Program-made: the position numbers and the translations under genes
The notes under the pieces: generated by a model
What the model saw: only the letters and a program-made list of their open reading frames with translations
The model's database searches: none
Told to the model about the DNA's origin: nothing
Shown here: in pieces, positions 1-9,607 of the stretch
Layout: each line of letters starts with the position of its first letter
Position numbering within the stretch: the stretch's first letter is position 1
NCBI GenBank assembly: GCA_020847315.1
Contig: JADLCF010000085.1
Coordinates: forward strand, 1-43,822
Direction of reading: 5' to 3'
From: Bryobacterales bacterium
GTDB taxonomy: Bacteria; Acidobacteriota; Terriglobia; Bryobacterales; Bryobacteraceae
Length of the DNA stretch: 43,822 nt

Positions 1-479
1 CGCGACTCTCCGAAGAGAAAATCAACGCCGCACCTTTTGGCAGCTCGAACGCAAGTATCGACGACAAGGGGAGGGTGAAGCTCTCCACATCGTTCCAAAA
101 GTTCCTCCAGGGTCAATCGGACAATCGTTTGTACGTTACCACGATTGAGGACGGCGTACTGGCAATCTATCCGGCGGAAGTTTGGCAGCACAACGTAGCG
201 GTCATGCAGGAGAGTTTCGAAGACCCTACCGCCGCGGAGACGATGACCTTTCTTCTGCACGCGATGGGCGCTGCCACGGAGATGGACAGCCAGGGGAGAG
301 TTCTGATTCCGGCGAAGTTGCGGGACGCGCTGGATTTGACGAGTGAGCCGCTGAAGGCTAATTGTTTTAAGGGCCGCATCGACGTCATGCGGGATTCCGT
401 GTTTGACAAGAAGGTTGCCGAAGCGATGGAGCGTCGCGCTGAAGTGTTGTTGCAACTCAAGGCCAAGCAGTTTATTTAG
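1..479 (+). CDS. mraZ: Transcriptional regulator MraZ (5' end outside window)
   Basis: MraZ is a DNA-binding protein that autoregulates the dcw cluster. It forms rings and carries two SpoVT/AbrB-like half-domains. Both are visible here: the first around DDKGRVKLSTSF and the second around MDSQGRVLIPAKLRDAL. The reading frame is open from base 3 and the residues before base 75 (FGSSNASIDDKGR) already match the family N-terminus. No ATG, GTG or TTG lies between base 3 and that motif, so the true start is upstream of the window; the GTG at 75 would cut into the first domain. It ends with TAG at 477-479, 6 bp before rsmH, the usual position for mraZ at the head of the cluster. The direct-repeat operator normally upstream is not in the window. 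Confident family call. Confidence 0.93.
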   Translation, partial: RLSEEKINAAPFGSSNASIDDKGRVKLSTSFQKFLQGQSDNRLYVTTIEDGVLAIYPAEVWQHNVAVMQESFEDPTAAETMTFLLHAMGAATEMDSQGRVLIPAKLRDALDLTSEPLKANCFKGRIDVMRDSVFDKKVAEAMERRAEVLLQLKAKQFI

Positions 480-485
480 GCCGAA

Positions 486-1346
486 ATGCACTACCCGGTG
501 ATGCTTCCGGAGGTTCTTGAGTACCTGGCGATCCGGCCCGGAGGAATTTACCTCGACGCCACCGCCGGGATGGGCGGACACAGCGGCGCGATTGCCGCGC
601 GGCTCGACGGCGGGTTGGTGATTGCGAATGATCGCGATGCCGTGTCGCTCGCAATGGCCCGCGCAAACTGCGCGGAATATGCGGATCGGATGCGATTCCG
701 TCAAGGGGATTTTTCGACGCTGCCTGAGGCGCTTCGCGAGGCGGGGGTAGAAGCGGTGGATGGGTTGGTCGCCGATTTCGGCGTGAGCCGGTATCAGCTC
801 ACGAGCGCGGAGAGAGGATTCTCCCTGCAGGCGGACGGACCTCTGGACATGCGGATGGACCAGAGTAAGGGCATCACCGCCGCCGAAATCGTCAACGCCA
901 CGCCGGAGAAGGAACTCGCCGACCTGATCTATGAACTGGGTGAAGAGCGGCATTCGAGGCGGATCGCGAAAAGCATCGTGCGAAACCGGCCGATCCGGAG
1001 CACGATGGAGCTTTCGCGGGCGGTTGAGCAGGTACTGCCCCGTAGAGGGCGGATCGCGCCAGCGACGCAGACATTCCTGGCTCTGCGCCGCGCGGTGAAT
1101 GAAGAAGACGGGCAATTGCGCGCCTTCTTCGATGTGGCGCCGGGATTGTTAAAACGAGGCGGGCGGCTGGTCGTGATCTCATTTATGAGCCTCGAAGACC
1201 GAATCGCGAAGAACCGCCTCAAAGACTTGGCTAGAGAAGGCATGGCGAAGGTGCTCACCAAGCATGTGGTGAAGCCCGGCGCGGAGGAAATAGCGGCTAA
1301 TCCCGCATCGCGGAGCGCGGTGTTGCGGGCAATGGAGAGGATCTAG
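486..1346 (+). CDS. rsmH: 16S rRNA (cytosine-1402-N4)-methyltransferase RsmH (MraW)
   Basis: This enzyme transfers a methyl group from S-adenosylmethionine to N4 of C1402 in the 16S rRNA decoding centre. The 286-residue protein starts with the typical MHYPVMLPEVL and has the SAM loop DATAGMGGH near residues 24-32. The family signatures GFSLQADGPLDMRMD and PATQTFLALRRAVNEE follow. The usual SFHSLEDR motif reads SFMSLEDR, a His-to-Met change at a normally well conserved site. It is slightly shorter than the usual 300-315 residues. It lies directly after mraZ and 17 bp before ftsL, probably in the same transcript. The family is certain; the effect of the His-to-Met change is unknown. Confidence 0.95.
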   Translation: MHYPVMLPEVLEYLAIRPGGIYLDATAGMGGHSGAIAARLDGGLVIANDRDAVSLAMARANCAEYADRMRFRQGDFSTLPEALREAGVEAVDGLVADFGVSRYQLTSAERGFSLQADGPLDMRMDQSKGITAAEIVNATPEKELADLIYELGEERHSRRIAKSIVRNRPIRSTMELSRAVEQVLPRRGRIAPATQTFLALRRAVNEEDGQLRAFFDVAPGLLKRGGRLVVISFMSLEDRIAKNRLKDLAREGMAKVLTKHVVKPGAEEIAANPASRSAVLRAMERI

Positions 1347-1363
1347 GCGAAGGGAAGGCGGCA

Positions 1364-1864
1364 ATGGCAACGGCAGTGCAATGGGAGATGGGGGCGGAAG
1401 ACAACCTGGGCAACGCGCGCAACAATGGAACCAGGAACACATGGCGGGAGCGTACCGAAGCGTACAAGCTGCGATCGATCCCAAACGAGGACGTTTATTT
1501 TTATTCCAAGCGGATAAACAACAGCCGGCTGGTCAAGCCGGAGGATCCGGTCTCGCGCCGGAAGGCGGTGGGCCTGATGGCCGGCGGCATCGGCTTCGCG
1601 GCGATGCTGATTCTGCTCATGATGCCGCACCTGATGAACCTGATGGCGGGCATGCAGATCCACGCGCTCGAGGAGGAACGGCGCGCGCTGGTGACGGATC
1701 ACGATGCCATTGAGCTCGAAGAGTCGCGTTTGATGGATCCCAAGCGCATGAACGCGATCGCCCGCGAGAATAACCTGGTGGAGCCCGGTCCGCAGCAGGT
1801 GTTCTACCTGAATCCGCTGGCGAAACCCAGATCCAAGGAAGTCCTGGAGGCGAAGCTCAAGTAG
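1364..1864 (+). CDS. ftsL: FtsL-like septum protein
   Basis: This 166-residue protein sits between rsmH and ftsI, where ftsL is found in dcw clusters. It has a charged cytoplasmic N-terminus of about 65 residues, one transmembrane segment (about 69-93) and a charged heptad-like stretch (about 97-135). The tail contains RMNAIARENNLVEPGPQQV, like the distal end of FtsL/FtsB proteins (conserved 'Ar..nLv.P'). FtsL forms a coiled-coil complex with FtsB and FtsQ and activates FtsW-FtsI. FtsL is poorly conserved in sequence, so the call rests mostly on position and topology. The N-terminal tail is longer than in E. coli FtsL. Confidence 0.8.
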   Translation: MATAVQWEMGAEDNLGNARNNGTRNTWRERTEAYKLRSIPNEDVYFYSKRINNSRLVKPEDPVSRRKAVGLMAGGIGFAAMLILLMMPHLMNLMAGMQIHALEEERRALVTDHDAIELEESRLMDPKRMNAIARENNLVEPGPQQVFYLNPLAKPRSKEVLEAKLK

Positions 1865-1894
1865 GAAGCGATTCCTCGGGGGAGGCCTTCAGTA

Positions 1895-4201
1895 GTGCGC
1901 AATCCGATCAAAACGGTGGCTCGGAAGAGGGTCGGCATTCTTGCGATTTTCCTCGTGCTATGGGTGCTCGGCATCGTAATCCGGCTCGTGCAATTGCAAC
2001 TGGTTCAAGGCGAGCAGTATGCCCGCTATGCGGCCAGCCAGCAAACGCAGACCGTGAAACTGCTGGCGCCGCGCGGCGCGATCTACGATCGCAACGGGAA
2101 TGCGCTCGCACTGAGCCTGGAGCAGGATTCGATCGCCATCAACCCCCTGCGGGCGCCGGATCCGGCCGAGGCGGCCCGCCTTCTCGCCCCCATTTTTCAT
2201 TTGGATGCGAAAGCGCTTGAGGCGAAGATTGCCCGCTACAAGGAGGAACGTTGGGGCTTTCTTTGGATCCGGCGCTGGTCCACGCCGGAAGAATCCGCGG
2301 CTGCCCACGCATTGCGGAGCGACAAGAAGATCCGCGCCGATTGGATCGAGTTCTACAAGGAGCACAAACGCTACTATCCGAAGCATGAACTGGCGAGCCA
2401 TGTTCTCGGCAGCGTGGGCGTTGAGGAATCGGGGCTCTTCGGCATTGAGTACAAGCTGGAGAAGGTGCTGAGCGGCCATCACGGCGAGGCGACGGTGCTG
2501 CAGGATGTGCGGCAGCGCGGGATCGAATCCCAAATCACGAAGGCGCCGCGCCCCGGTTCGAGTATCCGCATCTCGATTGACGAGCGCATCCAGCACGCCG
2601 CGGAGACCGCCCTGAAGAAGGCGATTCACACCGCGAAGCTTCCCTCCGGCAGTGTCGTCGTGATGGATCCCCATACCGGCGACATTCTGGCGATGACGAG
2701 TTTTCCGGATTTCGACCCGAATATCCGCCCGCGGACGAATGCAGAACTGGAGAAGCGGATCAACCGGAGCATGTCTCTCATTTATGAGCCGGGGTCTGTG
2801 TTCAAGGTGATCACGCTGGCGGCGGCGCTCGAGAAGACCAAGCTCAAGCCCGATTCCATCATCGATTGCGGCAACGGCTCGATCCGCCTGCCCGGCCGGG
2901 TGGTACGGGATCACCACAGTTACCGCTCGCTCAGCATGGAGATGGTGCTCGCGAAATCAAGCAACATCGGCGCCATCAACATCGCCAATGTTGTGGGGAA
3001 GAATGCGATGTACGGCTATATCCGCGCGTTCGGCTTCGGTGAACGAACCGGGATCGAGTTGCCCTTCGAAGAGCCCGGTTACGTGTGGCCGATGCAGAAG
3101 ATTGAGACGCCGCGGGTCTACTCGAACATCCTGGCTTCCGTGGCCATGGGGCACCAGATCAGCACGACGACACTGCAACTGGCTCAGGCTTGCTCCGTGA
3201 TCGCCAACGGCGGCACCCTCGTGAGGCCGCGCATGCTGCTCGAAACGCGTAGCCCGGAAGGAGTGGAGACGCTGGAGCCGGTGAAGAAGGGCAACCGCGT
3301 TGTGAGGCCGGAGACCGCGATCACCATGCGAAAGATGATGGAGACGGTGGTTCTTGACGGCACCGGCAAAGGTGCGCGCCTGGCCGGATGGACCGCAGGC
3401 GGAAAGACGGGCACGGCCCAGATCTTCGATCTCGATCAGCGCCGCTATCTCCACGAATACTATTCCTCGTTCATGGGATTCGCGCCGATCCACAATCCGG
3501 CGATCGTCGTTGTTGTCACGCTGGACCGCTCGAAAGCATACGGCGGCACAGTGGCGGCCCCGGTCTTCCAGGAAGTGGCCGCGGAGAGCCTTCGCGTGCT
3601 GGGTATCCCGATGGACAACCCCGCCACGGCGATCGCAAAGCTGCAGAAACCGGATCCCGCGGAGATGGAAGAGGGGGATTTCACGCTGGCGAACGGTGCA
3701 GTGCCCGTGGATGCGGCCAAGCTCTTGCCCGACACTCGCCGTCAACTCGTCCGGCTGCTCTCGGATGCGATCAAGGTGGACCCTGACCTTGAGGATTGGA
3801 TGACGCCGCCGGAGCGCTCCTCCCTGGCCTCGATTCAGACGGGGGCCGGGCAATCAGACGCTTCCGGCATCCGCGCCGGCGAATCCAGCCCGGCGGCGAG
3901 CGCGCCCCCGTCCGAGGAGGAAATTTCTCCGGAGAAGCAGTTCGAAGAGGAAGCCCGCCGCTATGCGAACGGATCCGGGGTGGCGGGCCAGACGGTACCC
4001 AGCCGGAAGGTGAGTCTGTATCTGAAGCGCCGCCCCGCGCCCGGATTCGCGGGGAAATCCATGCGGGAGGTCATGAGCGACGCGCTCGAAGGCGGGTTCG
4101 AGATCCAGGCGTATGGGCGCGGCATCGCCCGCGCGCAAATCCCTCCCGCCGGCGTCGAGTTGCCCGAAGGGGAACCGGTTCGCGTACTGTTCACCCCGTA
4201 A
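1895..4201 (+). CDS. ftsI: Septal class B penicillin-binding protein FtsI (PBP3) with C-terminal PASTA domain
   Basis: D,D-transpeptidase that cross-links septal peptidoglycan made by FtsW. The 768-residue protein has an N-terminal transmembrane anchor (about 13-35), a dimerisation/pedestal domain starting near LLAPRGAIYDRNG, and the transpeptidase domain. The three penicillin-binding motifs are present: SVFK (nucleophile S301), SSN (355-357) and KTGT (K504). A roughly 130-residue low-complexity and acidic region follows, then one PASTA domain at the C-terminus (about 705-768, PGFAGKSMREVMSDAL). It is longer than the usual 570-650 residues because of this tail. The start is a GTG preceded by GGGGGAGG. 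The gene lies 30 bp after ftsL. PASTA domains on FtsI-type proteins bind uncross-linked peptidoglycan in some families; that role here is inference. Confidence 0.95.
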   Translation: MRNPIKTVARKRVGILAIFLVLWVLGIVIRLVQLQLVQGEQYARYAASQQTQTVKLLAPRGAIYDRNGNALALSLEQDSIAINPLRAPDPAEAARLLAPIFHLDAKALEAKIARYKEERWGFLWIRRWSTPEESAAAHALRSDKKIRADWIEFYKEHKRYYPKHELASHVLGSVGVEESGLFGIEYKLEKVLSGHHGEATVLQDVRQRGIESQITKAPRPGSSIRISIDERIQHAAETALKKAIHTAKLPSGSVVVMDPHTGDILAMTSFPDFDPNIRPRTNAELEKRINRSMSLIYEPGSVFKVITLAAALEKTKLKPDSIIDCGNGSIRLPGRVVRDHHSYRSLSMEMVLAKSSNIGAINIANVVGKNAMYGYIRAFGFGERTGIELPFEEPGYVWPMQKIETPRVYSNILASVAMGHQISTTTLQLAQACSVIANGGTLVRPRMLLETRSPEGVETLEPVKKGNRVVRPETAITMRKMMETVVLDGTGKGARLAGWTAGGKTGTAQIFDLDQRRYLHEYYSSFMGFAPIHNPAIVVVVTLDRSKAYGGTVAAPVFQEVAAESLRVLGIPMDNPATAIAKLQKPDPAEMEEGDFTLANGAVPVDAAKLLPDTRRQLVRLLSDAIKVDPDLEDWMTPPERSSLASIQTGAGQSDASGIRAGESSPAASAPPSEEEISPEKQFEEEARRYANGSGVAGQTVPSRKVSLYLKRRPAPGFAGKSMREVMSDALEGGFEIQAYGRGIARAQIPPAGVELPEGEPVRVLFTP

Positions 4202-4257
4202 GTCTCCAAAGTTGGAGCAACCGAGTAGAGAAACGAGAGGACGAAGCCCGGCATTCG

Positions 4258-5754
4258 ATGCGTCTAGCGGAACTATTTCGCGAACTACGGGACGGCGTGG
4301 AGATCACTCCAGATCTTTCCTCGCTGGACGTGCGCGGGTTGGCCTATGACTCGCGCGCGGTGAAACCGGGCGCCTTGTTCTTCGCGTTTTCCGGAGAGCA
4401 TACGGATGGCAATCGCTTTGCGCTCGATGCGATGCAGCGGGGCGCGGTGGCCGTGGTGAGCGAAAGCCCCGCGCCGGCTGGGATTGCCGTTCCCTGGATC
4501 CGCGTTCCCCACGGCCGCCGCGCGCTTGCTACCGCCGCCCGTGCGTTTTATCGGGAAGCGGCGGAGCGAACCATTCTCACGGGGATTACGGGCACCAACG
4601 GGAAGACCACCACAGCCTGGCTGATCGACGCGGTACTCCGCGCCACGGGCGAACGCACGGCGCTGATCGGCACCGTGAACTACCGGATCGGGGATTCCCT
4701 GCTGCCCGCCGCCAATACGACACCGGAATCGCTCGATATCTATGAGTTGATCCAGCGCCTTTCCGATCTCGGCGGGCGATATCTCACCATGGAGGTCTCT
4801 TCGCACGCCTTGGCGTTGGGGCGCGTCCACGGCATCCACTACCAGACCGCGGTTTTCACGAACCTTACTCAGGACCACCTCGATTTTCACCACACCATGG
4901 ATGCCTATTTCGAAGCGAAAGGGCTGCTCTTCTCGCCGGAGCGCGCGCAACCGCCCGCCTGGGCGGTGTTGAATGCCGACGATCCTTACGCGAACCACAC
5001 TCCGCTAGCTCCCCAAACGGAAGCGATTCGCTTTGGGTTGAACCAGACGGCGGATCTTCGGGCGCTGAATGTGGAGACCGGATTCCAGGGCGTTTCGTTC
5101 GATGCCGAGTGGCAAGGCAAGCGCTTGCCGCTGTATTCTCCCATGCTGGGAGAGTTCAATGTACACAACCTGCTCGGCGCCTATGCCGTCTGCCTGAGCT
5201 ACGGCATTGACCGGCAATCCATTCACGAGGGGCTTGCGCATGCCGCCGCCGTGCCCGGACGGTTTGAGCGAGTGGACGCCGGCCAACCCTTTGCGGTGGT
5301 AGTGGACTACGCGCACACGCCGGATGCCCTCCTCAACCTGCTCCAATCGGCACGAAAAATGAAGCCGGCCCGCGTGATCACGGTGTTTGGCTGCGGGGGA
5401 AACCGGGACCGGTCGAAGCGCCCGCACATGGCCGAAGCGGCCGCATCGCTCAGTGACTTTGTGGTGCTGACGTCGGATAATCCGCGCTCGGAGGCGCCGC
5501 TCGACATCATGAACGACGCGCTCGTGGGTTTGCAGCGCTTTGATACGCCGCGGCTTCTCGAAGTCGATCGAGCGGAGGCCATCCGGCGCGCGATTCGCAT
5601 GGCGGAGGCAGGCGATATCGTTCTGATCGCGGGCAAGGGCCACGAAACGAACCAGATCTTCGCCGATGGCCCTATCCATTTTGACGACCGGGAGGCGGCA
5701 CTGGCTGCGCTCTGCGATCGTGGATTTTCCGCTCCTCCGGGGGAGGGTTCATGA
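4258..5754 (+). CDS. murE: UDP-MurNAc-L-Ala-D-Glu:meso-diaminopimelate ligase MurE
   Basis: ATP-dependent cytoplasmic ligase that adds the third residue of the stem peptide. The 498-residue protein shows the Mur ligase P-loop GTNGKTTT (residues 112-119), the [14 protein letters not shown] motif, and [13 protein letters not shown]. It carries DNPR at 407-410, the motif associated with meso-diaminopimelate rather than lysine as substrate. The ATG at 4258 is chosen because homology begins there ([16 protein letters not shown]). The frame stays open further upstream into the end of ftsI, but that segment overlaps ftsI coding sequence and looks unrelated. The stop overlaps the murF start by 4 bp (ATGA), indicating translational coupling. 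Confidence 0.96.
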   Translation: MRLAELFRELRDGVEITPDLSSLDVRGLAYDSRAVKPGALFFAFSGEHTDGNRFALDAMQRGAVAVVSESPAPAGIAVPWIRVPHGRRALATAARAFYREAAERTILTGITGTNGKTTTAWLIDAVLRATGERTALIGTVNYRIGDSLLPAANTTPESLDIYELIQRLSDLGGRYLTMEVSSHALALGRVHGIHYQTAVFTNLTQDHLDFHHTMDAYFEAKGLLFSPERAQPPAWAVLNADDPYANHTPLAPQTEAIRFGLNQTADLRALNVETGFQGVSFDAEWQGKRLPLYSPMLGEFNVHNLLGAYAVCLSYGIDRQSIHEGLAHAAAVPGRFERVDAGQPFAVVVDYAHTPDALLNLLQSARKMKPARVITVFGCGGNRDRSKRPHMAEAAASLSDFVVLTSDNPRSEAPLDIMNDALVGLQRFDTPRLLEVDRAEAIRRAIRMAEAGDIVLIAGKGHETNQIFADGPIHFDDREAALAALCDRGFSAPPGEGS

Positions 5755-7103
5755 AGCTCTCCCTTCGATCCATTGCGGAAGCGCTCGCTCTGCCCCAACC
5801 GGCTACCGGCGAAGTGGTTAGTGGGTATGAGACCGATTCCCGGCGCGTCCAGCCCGGCGATCTCTTTTTCGCCATGCGTGGAGAATCCCTCGATGGCCAC
5901 CAGTTCATTCCGCAAGCGATTGCGAACGGGGCCAAAGCGCTGGTGGTGGAGCAGCCTGGGACGTATGCGGCGCCGCATTTTGAGGTTCCCGATTCGCTTC
6001 AAGCGTTGCAGCGCCTGGCCGCGTGGGCGCGAGGCCAATGGGGAAGGCCGGTTCTGGGCCTCACGGGCAGCGCCGGCAAGACGACGACCAAGGATATCTG
6101 CGCGGATCTGCTGGGCATCCGCTATCGAACCGGCCGCACCATGGGGAATTTCAACAACCACGTGGGCCTCCCGCTTTCTGTGCTGAGATTGCCGGATGAT
6201 GCGGAAGCAGCCGTGCTCGAACTCGGGATGAATCATGCGGGCGAGATCGCTTTGCTCGCCGGAATTGCCCGCCCCGATCATGGGCTGGTGACGAATGTGG
6301 GATACGCCCATGTGGAGCATTTCGAATCCGTGGAAGGCGTCGCGATGGCGAAGCGGGAACTCATTGAGGCCCTTCCCGCCGAGGGGACGGCAATCCTGAA
6401 TGCGGATGATTCCAGAGTGAGTGCGTTTGCCCAGATTCACGCCGGGCCGGTGCTGCGCTACGGATTCTCGCCGGAAGCGGATCTGCGCGCGGAGAACGCG
6501 GTTTCCGGAGAAGCGGGAACGCGCTTCTCGGTGCGCGGCGTTCCCTTTCAGACGGCGCTGCGCGGCCGCCACAATTTGTCGAATGTGCTGGCGGGCTTGG
6601 CCGCCGCGACGGTCTTCGGAATCGCGCTCGAAGATCTGCGCGAAGCCGTCGCCGCTCTACAGCCGGGGCCGATGCGCGGCGAAATCCGGGAGTGCCGCGG
6701 GGCCACGGTGATCGACGATTCCTATAACGCGAACCCCGACGCGATGCTCGCGATGCTGCGTGTGTTGAGCGGCTTCCCGAAAGCCTCGCCCGAGGGGAGG
6801 CGCATCGCGATTCTCGGAGAGATGCGGGAACTCGGCAACCGCTCGGAGTACTTGCACCGCGAGATCGGCCGCGCAGTTTATGAAATGGGGATCGATCATC
6901 TGATTGCCGTCCGAGGGGATGCGGCGCACCTGCGCAGCGAGGCTGCCGCTTCAGGCCTGCCGCCGGATGCCGCGGCGTTCTACCATACCCCCGAAGAAGC
7001 GGGCGCCGCCGCGCGAAAGCTCGCGAGGCCCGGCGATATCCTGTTGTTTAAGGGTTCCCGCGGCACCCATATTGAGCGCGCGCTTGAGGAGTTCCTGAGG
7101 TAA
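5751..7103 (+). CDS. murF: UDP-MurNAc-tripeptide:D-Ala-D-Ala ligase MurF
   Basis: ATP-dependent ligase that adds the D-Ala-D-Ala dipeptide to make UDP-MurNAc-pentapeptide, the last cytoplasmic soluble step. The 450-residue protein has the N-terminal substrate domain with [17 protein letters not shown], the P-loop [10 protein letters not shown] (K110), [11 protein letters not shown], the [11 protein letters not shown] motif, and the C-terminal LGEMRELG and KGSRGTHIE. It overlaps murE by 4 bp and is followed by mraY after 6 bp. All family landmarks are intact. The ddl gene that supplies the dipeptide is not in this window. Confidence 0.96.
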   Translation: MKLSLRSIAEALALPQPATGEVVSGYETDSRRVQPGDLFFAMRGESLDGHQFIPQAIANGAKALVVEQPGTYAAPHFEVPDSLQALQRLAAWARGQWGRPVLGLTGSAGKTTTKDICADLLGIRYRTGRTMGNFNNHVGLPLSVLRLPDDAEAAVLELGMNHAGEIALLAGIARPDHGLVTNVGYAHVEHFESVEGVAMAKRELIEALPAEGTAILNADDSRVSAFAQIHAGPVLRYGFSPEADLRAENAVSGEAGTRFSVRGVPFQTALRGRHNLSNVLAGLAAATVFGIALEDLREAVAALQPGPMRGEIRECRGATVIDDSYNANPDAMLAMLRVLSGFPKASPEGRRIAILGEMRELGNRSEYLHREIGRAVYEMGIDHLIAVRGDAAHLRSEAAASGLPPDAAAFYHTPEEAGAAARKLARPGDILLFKGSRGTHIERALEEFLR

Positions 7104-7109
7104 ACCACG

Positions 7110-8243
7110 ATGCTCTATTGGCTCCTCTTTGAACAACTCCAATCTCACTTCAGCCCCCTGCGCATCTTCGGCTATCTCACGTTCCGGGTGGCGCTGGCGA
7201 GCCTCACCGCGCTCTTTTTGTGCATCGTGCTTGGCCCATTTCTGATCGAGCGCTTACGCCACCTGCAGATCGGCCAGTACATTCGCGAAGAGGGTCCCAA
7301 GAGCCATCAGAAAAAGGCCGGCACCCCCACCATGGGGGGAGTGCTGATTGTCATCTCGATTGTCATTGCCACCCTTCTCTGGGCGAATCTGACAAACCCA
7401 ATGGTCTGGATCGCGATTTTCAGCATTGTGGCCTACGGCTCCATCGGTTTCTACGACGACTACATGAAAGTCACCCGGCGGAGAAACCTCGGCCTCAGCA
7501 GCCGGAAGAAATTCGGGCTGCAATGCCTGATTGCGCTCGCGGTTTGCGCGGCGTTGATGGTGCTGCATGCGCAGGGCAGTTACACCACGCGAATGAACGT
7601 TCCTTTTTTTAAGCAACTGCGGCCCGACCTGCTCATTCACTCCCTGGCGGATAACTGGTGGACCTATCCGCTCAGCTTCGCGATCGTCTACCTCTTTCTT
7701 CTCATCGTCGTGGTGGGCGCATCGAACGGCGTCAATCTGACGGACGGCCTCGATGGCCTGGCTATCGGGTTGATGGTAATCGCGGCGGGCGCGCTGACGG
7801 CGCTCACATACATCAGTGGACACGCGGAGTGGAGCCGCTATCTCGAAATTGAACGCGTTGCGAACGTGGGAGAACTCACCATCTTCTGCGGAGCGATGAC
7901 GGGGGCCTCGATTGGCTTCCTCTGGTACAACGCACACCCGGCGCAGATCTTCATGGGAGACGTCGGCTCACTCTCCCTGGGGGGGAGCCTGGGTGTCGTG
8001 GCCGTGCTCATCAAACAGGAAATTCTGCTGCTGTTCATCGGCGGCGTATTCGTGATCGAAACCCTATCCGTGATCCTTCAGGTGGCGAGCTTCAAGCTGA
8101 CGGGCAAGCGCATCTTCAAGATGTCCCCGATCCATCATCATTTTGAAGCGCTAGGGTGGCAGGAATCGAAGATCATTGCGAGATTCTGGATTGTAGGCCT
8201 GGTGCTGGCGCTGTTCGCGCTCACCACGCTCAAGATTCGCTAG
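7110..8243 (+). CDS. mraY: Phospho-MurNAc-pentapeptide transferase MraY
   Basis: Integral membrane enzyme that transfers phospho-MurNAc-pentapeptide to undecaprenyl phosphate, giving lipid I. The 377-residue protein has about ten hydrophobic segments. Signatures include GPKSHQKKAGTPTMGG near residue 65, the Mg-binding aspartate pair in GFYDDYMKV (D116, D117), NLTDGLDGLA (third catalytic aspartate near 212), FMGDVGSLSLGG and SPIHHHFEALGW. Length and order of motifs match the family. It lies in the continuous mur block between murF and murD. Confidence 0.97.
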   Translation: MLYWLLFEQLQSHFSPLRIFGYLTFRVALASLTALFLCIVLGPFLIERLRHLQIGQYIREEGPKSHQKKAGTPTMGGVLIVISIVIATLLWANLTNPMVWIAIFSIVAYGSIGFYDDYMKVTRRRNLGLSSRKKFGLQCLIALAVCAALMVLHAQGSYTTRMNVPFFKQLRPDLLIHSLADNWWTYPLSFAIVYLFLLIVVVGASNGVNLTDGLDGLAIGLMVIAAGALTALTYISGHAEWSRYLEIERVANVGELTIFCGAMTGASIGFLWYNAHPAQIFMGDVGSLSLGGSLGVVAVLIKQEILLLFIGGVFVIETLSVILQVASFKLTGKRIFKMSPIHHHFEALGWQESKIIARFWIVGLVLALFALTTLKIR

Positions 8244-8254
8244 AAAGCGTGGAT

Positions 8255-9607
8255 ATGGAACTGACAGGAAAGCGCGCGCTGGTGATGGGCATGGGGAAAT
8301 CCGGCTTGGCCATGCTGCGCCTCGTTCAACGGCAGGGCGGGGCCGCAACCGCTTCGGACGCCAAGCCGCTCGCGGAATTGGAGAACATCTCCGCGCAGAT
8401 CGTCTCGCTGTCGCAGGCGTTCCTGACGCAGGAGGAAGCGCTCGGCGAAGTTGCCGGTTTTGATCTGGTGGCGATCTCGCCAGGAGTTCCCATCGATCTG
8501 CCCATCCTCGAAGCGGCGCGCGCCGCGGGCATTCCGGTGGTGGGGGAAGTCGAACTGGCGGCGGGCTATTTGAAAGGGCCGGTGATGGCCATTACGGGCA
8601 CTAATGGGAAGACCACCACCACCGCGCTAGCCGGGCATCTGTTGAAATCCGCGGGCGTGCCCGCCCAGATCGGCGGCAACATCGGCACCCCGGTATGCGA
8701 TCTAATCGCCACGTCGGCCGAGGACCGATGGAATGTCCTGGAGCTTTCGAGCTTCCAGTTGGAGACTATCCGTGATTTCCGCGCTGACATCGCGGTGTGC
8801 CTGAATGTGACGCCGGATCACCTCGACCGTCACCACACCATGGAAACCTACGTTGCCCAAAAACGCCGCCTCTTTGAGACGCAAGTTCCCGGGGCGCACG
8901 CCGTTCTGAATGCCGACGATCCGGTCACGGCAAGCTACGGCGGCGCGAGCCAGGCCACCATGCATTTCTTTTCCCGGCTCACGAACGGAAAGTGCGAGAT
9001 GGAGTTGCGCGGAGACCAAATCGTTTATCGCAGAGAGACTCTGATCGGCCGCAAGGAGATTCCTCTGCTTGGTCTGCACAACGTGGAAAACGTCATGGCC
9101 GCTTCTCTGGCCGCGCTGCTGGCCGGTGCGGAGCCGAAGGCGGTTGCCCAGGGCGTCTCCAGTTTTCCCGGCGTCGAACACCGCCTGGAGTTTGTGCGCA
9201 GACTGAATGGCGTGTTGTGGTACAACGATTCGAAAGCAACCAACGTCGATGCCGCGCTGAAGGCCATTGAAGCCTTTTCTCAACCGCTCTGGATCATTCT
9301 GGGCGGCAAGGATAAAAACAGCGATTACCGCCCGCTCGCCGCCGCGCTCCGGGGCAAGGTGCGCAATGCCCTGCTCATTGGAAAGGCCGCCGGCTTGATT
9401 GCTTCCCAGATCTCTCCCGCAGTGCCCACGGTACCCTGCGACACCATCAGCGGCGCGGTCGATTATGCGTTCCATCACGCGCGGATGGGCGAGGTGGTGC
9501 TGCTTGCGCCCGCATGCGCCAGCTTCGATCAGTTTCAAAGCTACGAACACCGGGGGCGTGTGTTTAAGAGTCTGGTAGACGCGCTTTCGGAGGAGGATAA
9601 CGGATGA
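8255..9607 (+). CDS. murD: UDP-MurNAc-L-Ala:D-Glu ligase MurD
   Basis: ATP-dependent cytoplasmic ligase that adds D-glutamate to UDP-MurNAc-L-Ala. The 450-residue protein starts with a Rossmann-like UDP-binding domain (GKRALVMGMGKSGLAMLR). It has the P-loop GTNGKTTTT (G115-K119), NVTPDHLDRH, the VEHRLE motif, NDSKATN, ILGGKDK and the C-terminal LAPACASFDQF. The ATG at 8255 is preferred; an in-frame GTG six bases upstream is possible, and the frame is open further back into mraY without homology. The stop overlaps the ftsW start by 4 bp. Confidence 0.96.
   Translation: MELTGKRALVMGMGKSGLAMLRLVQRQGGAATASDAKPLAELENISAQIVSLSQAFLTQEEALGEVAGFDLVAISPGVPIDLPILEAARAAGIPVVGEVELAAGYLKGPVMAITGTNGKTTTTALAGHLLKSAGVPAQIGGNIGTPVCDLIATSAEDRWNVLELSSFQLETIRDFRADIAVCLNVTPDHLDRHHTMETYVAQKRRLFETQVPGAHAVLNADDPVTASYGGASQATMHFFSRLTNGKCEMELRGDQIVYRRETLIGRKEIPLLGLHNVENVMAASLAALLAGAEPKAVAQGVSSFPGVEHRLEFVRRLNGVLWYNDSKATNVDAALKAIEAFSQPLWIILGGKDKNSDYRPLAAALRGKVRNALLIGKAAGLIASQISPAVPTVPCDTISGAVDYAFHHARMGEVVLLAPACASFDQFQSYEHRGRVFKSLVDALSEEDNG

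Noticed and set aside
3796-4257. Extended N-terminus of MurE starting at 3796
   Set aside because: It overlaps the ftsI coding region in another frame and the extra residues are unlike MurE; homology starts at 4258.
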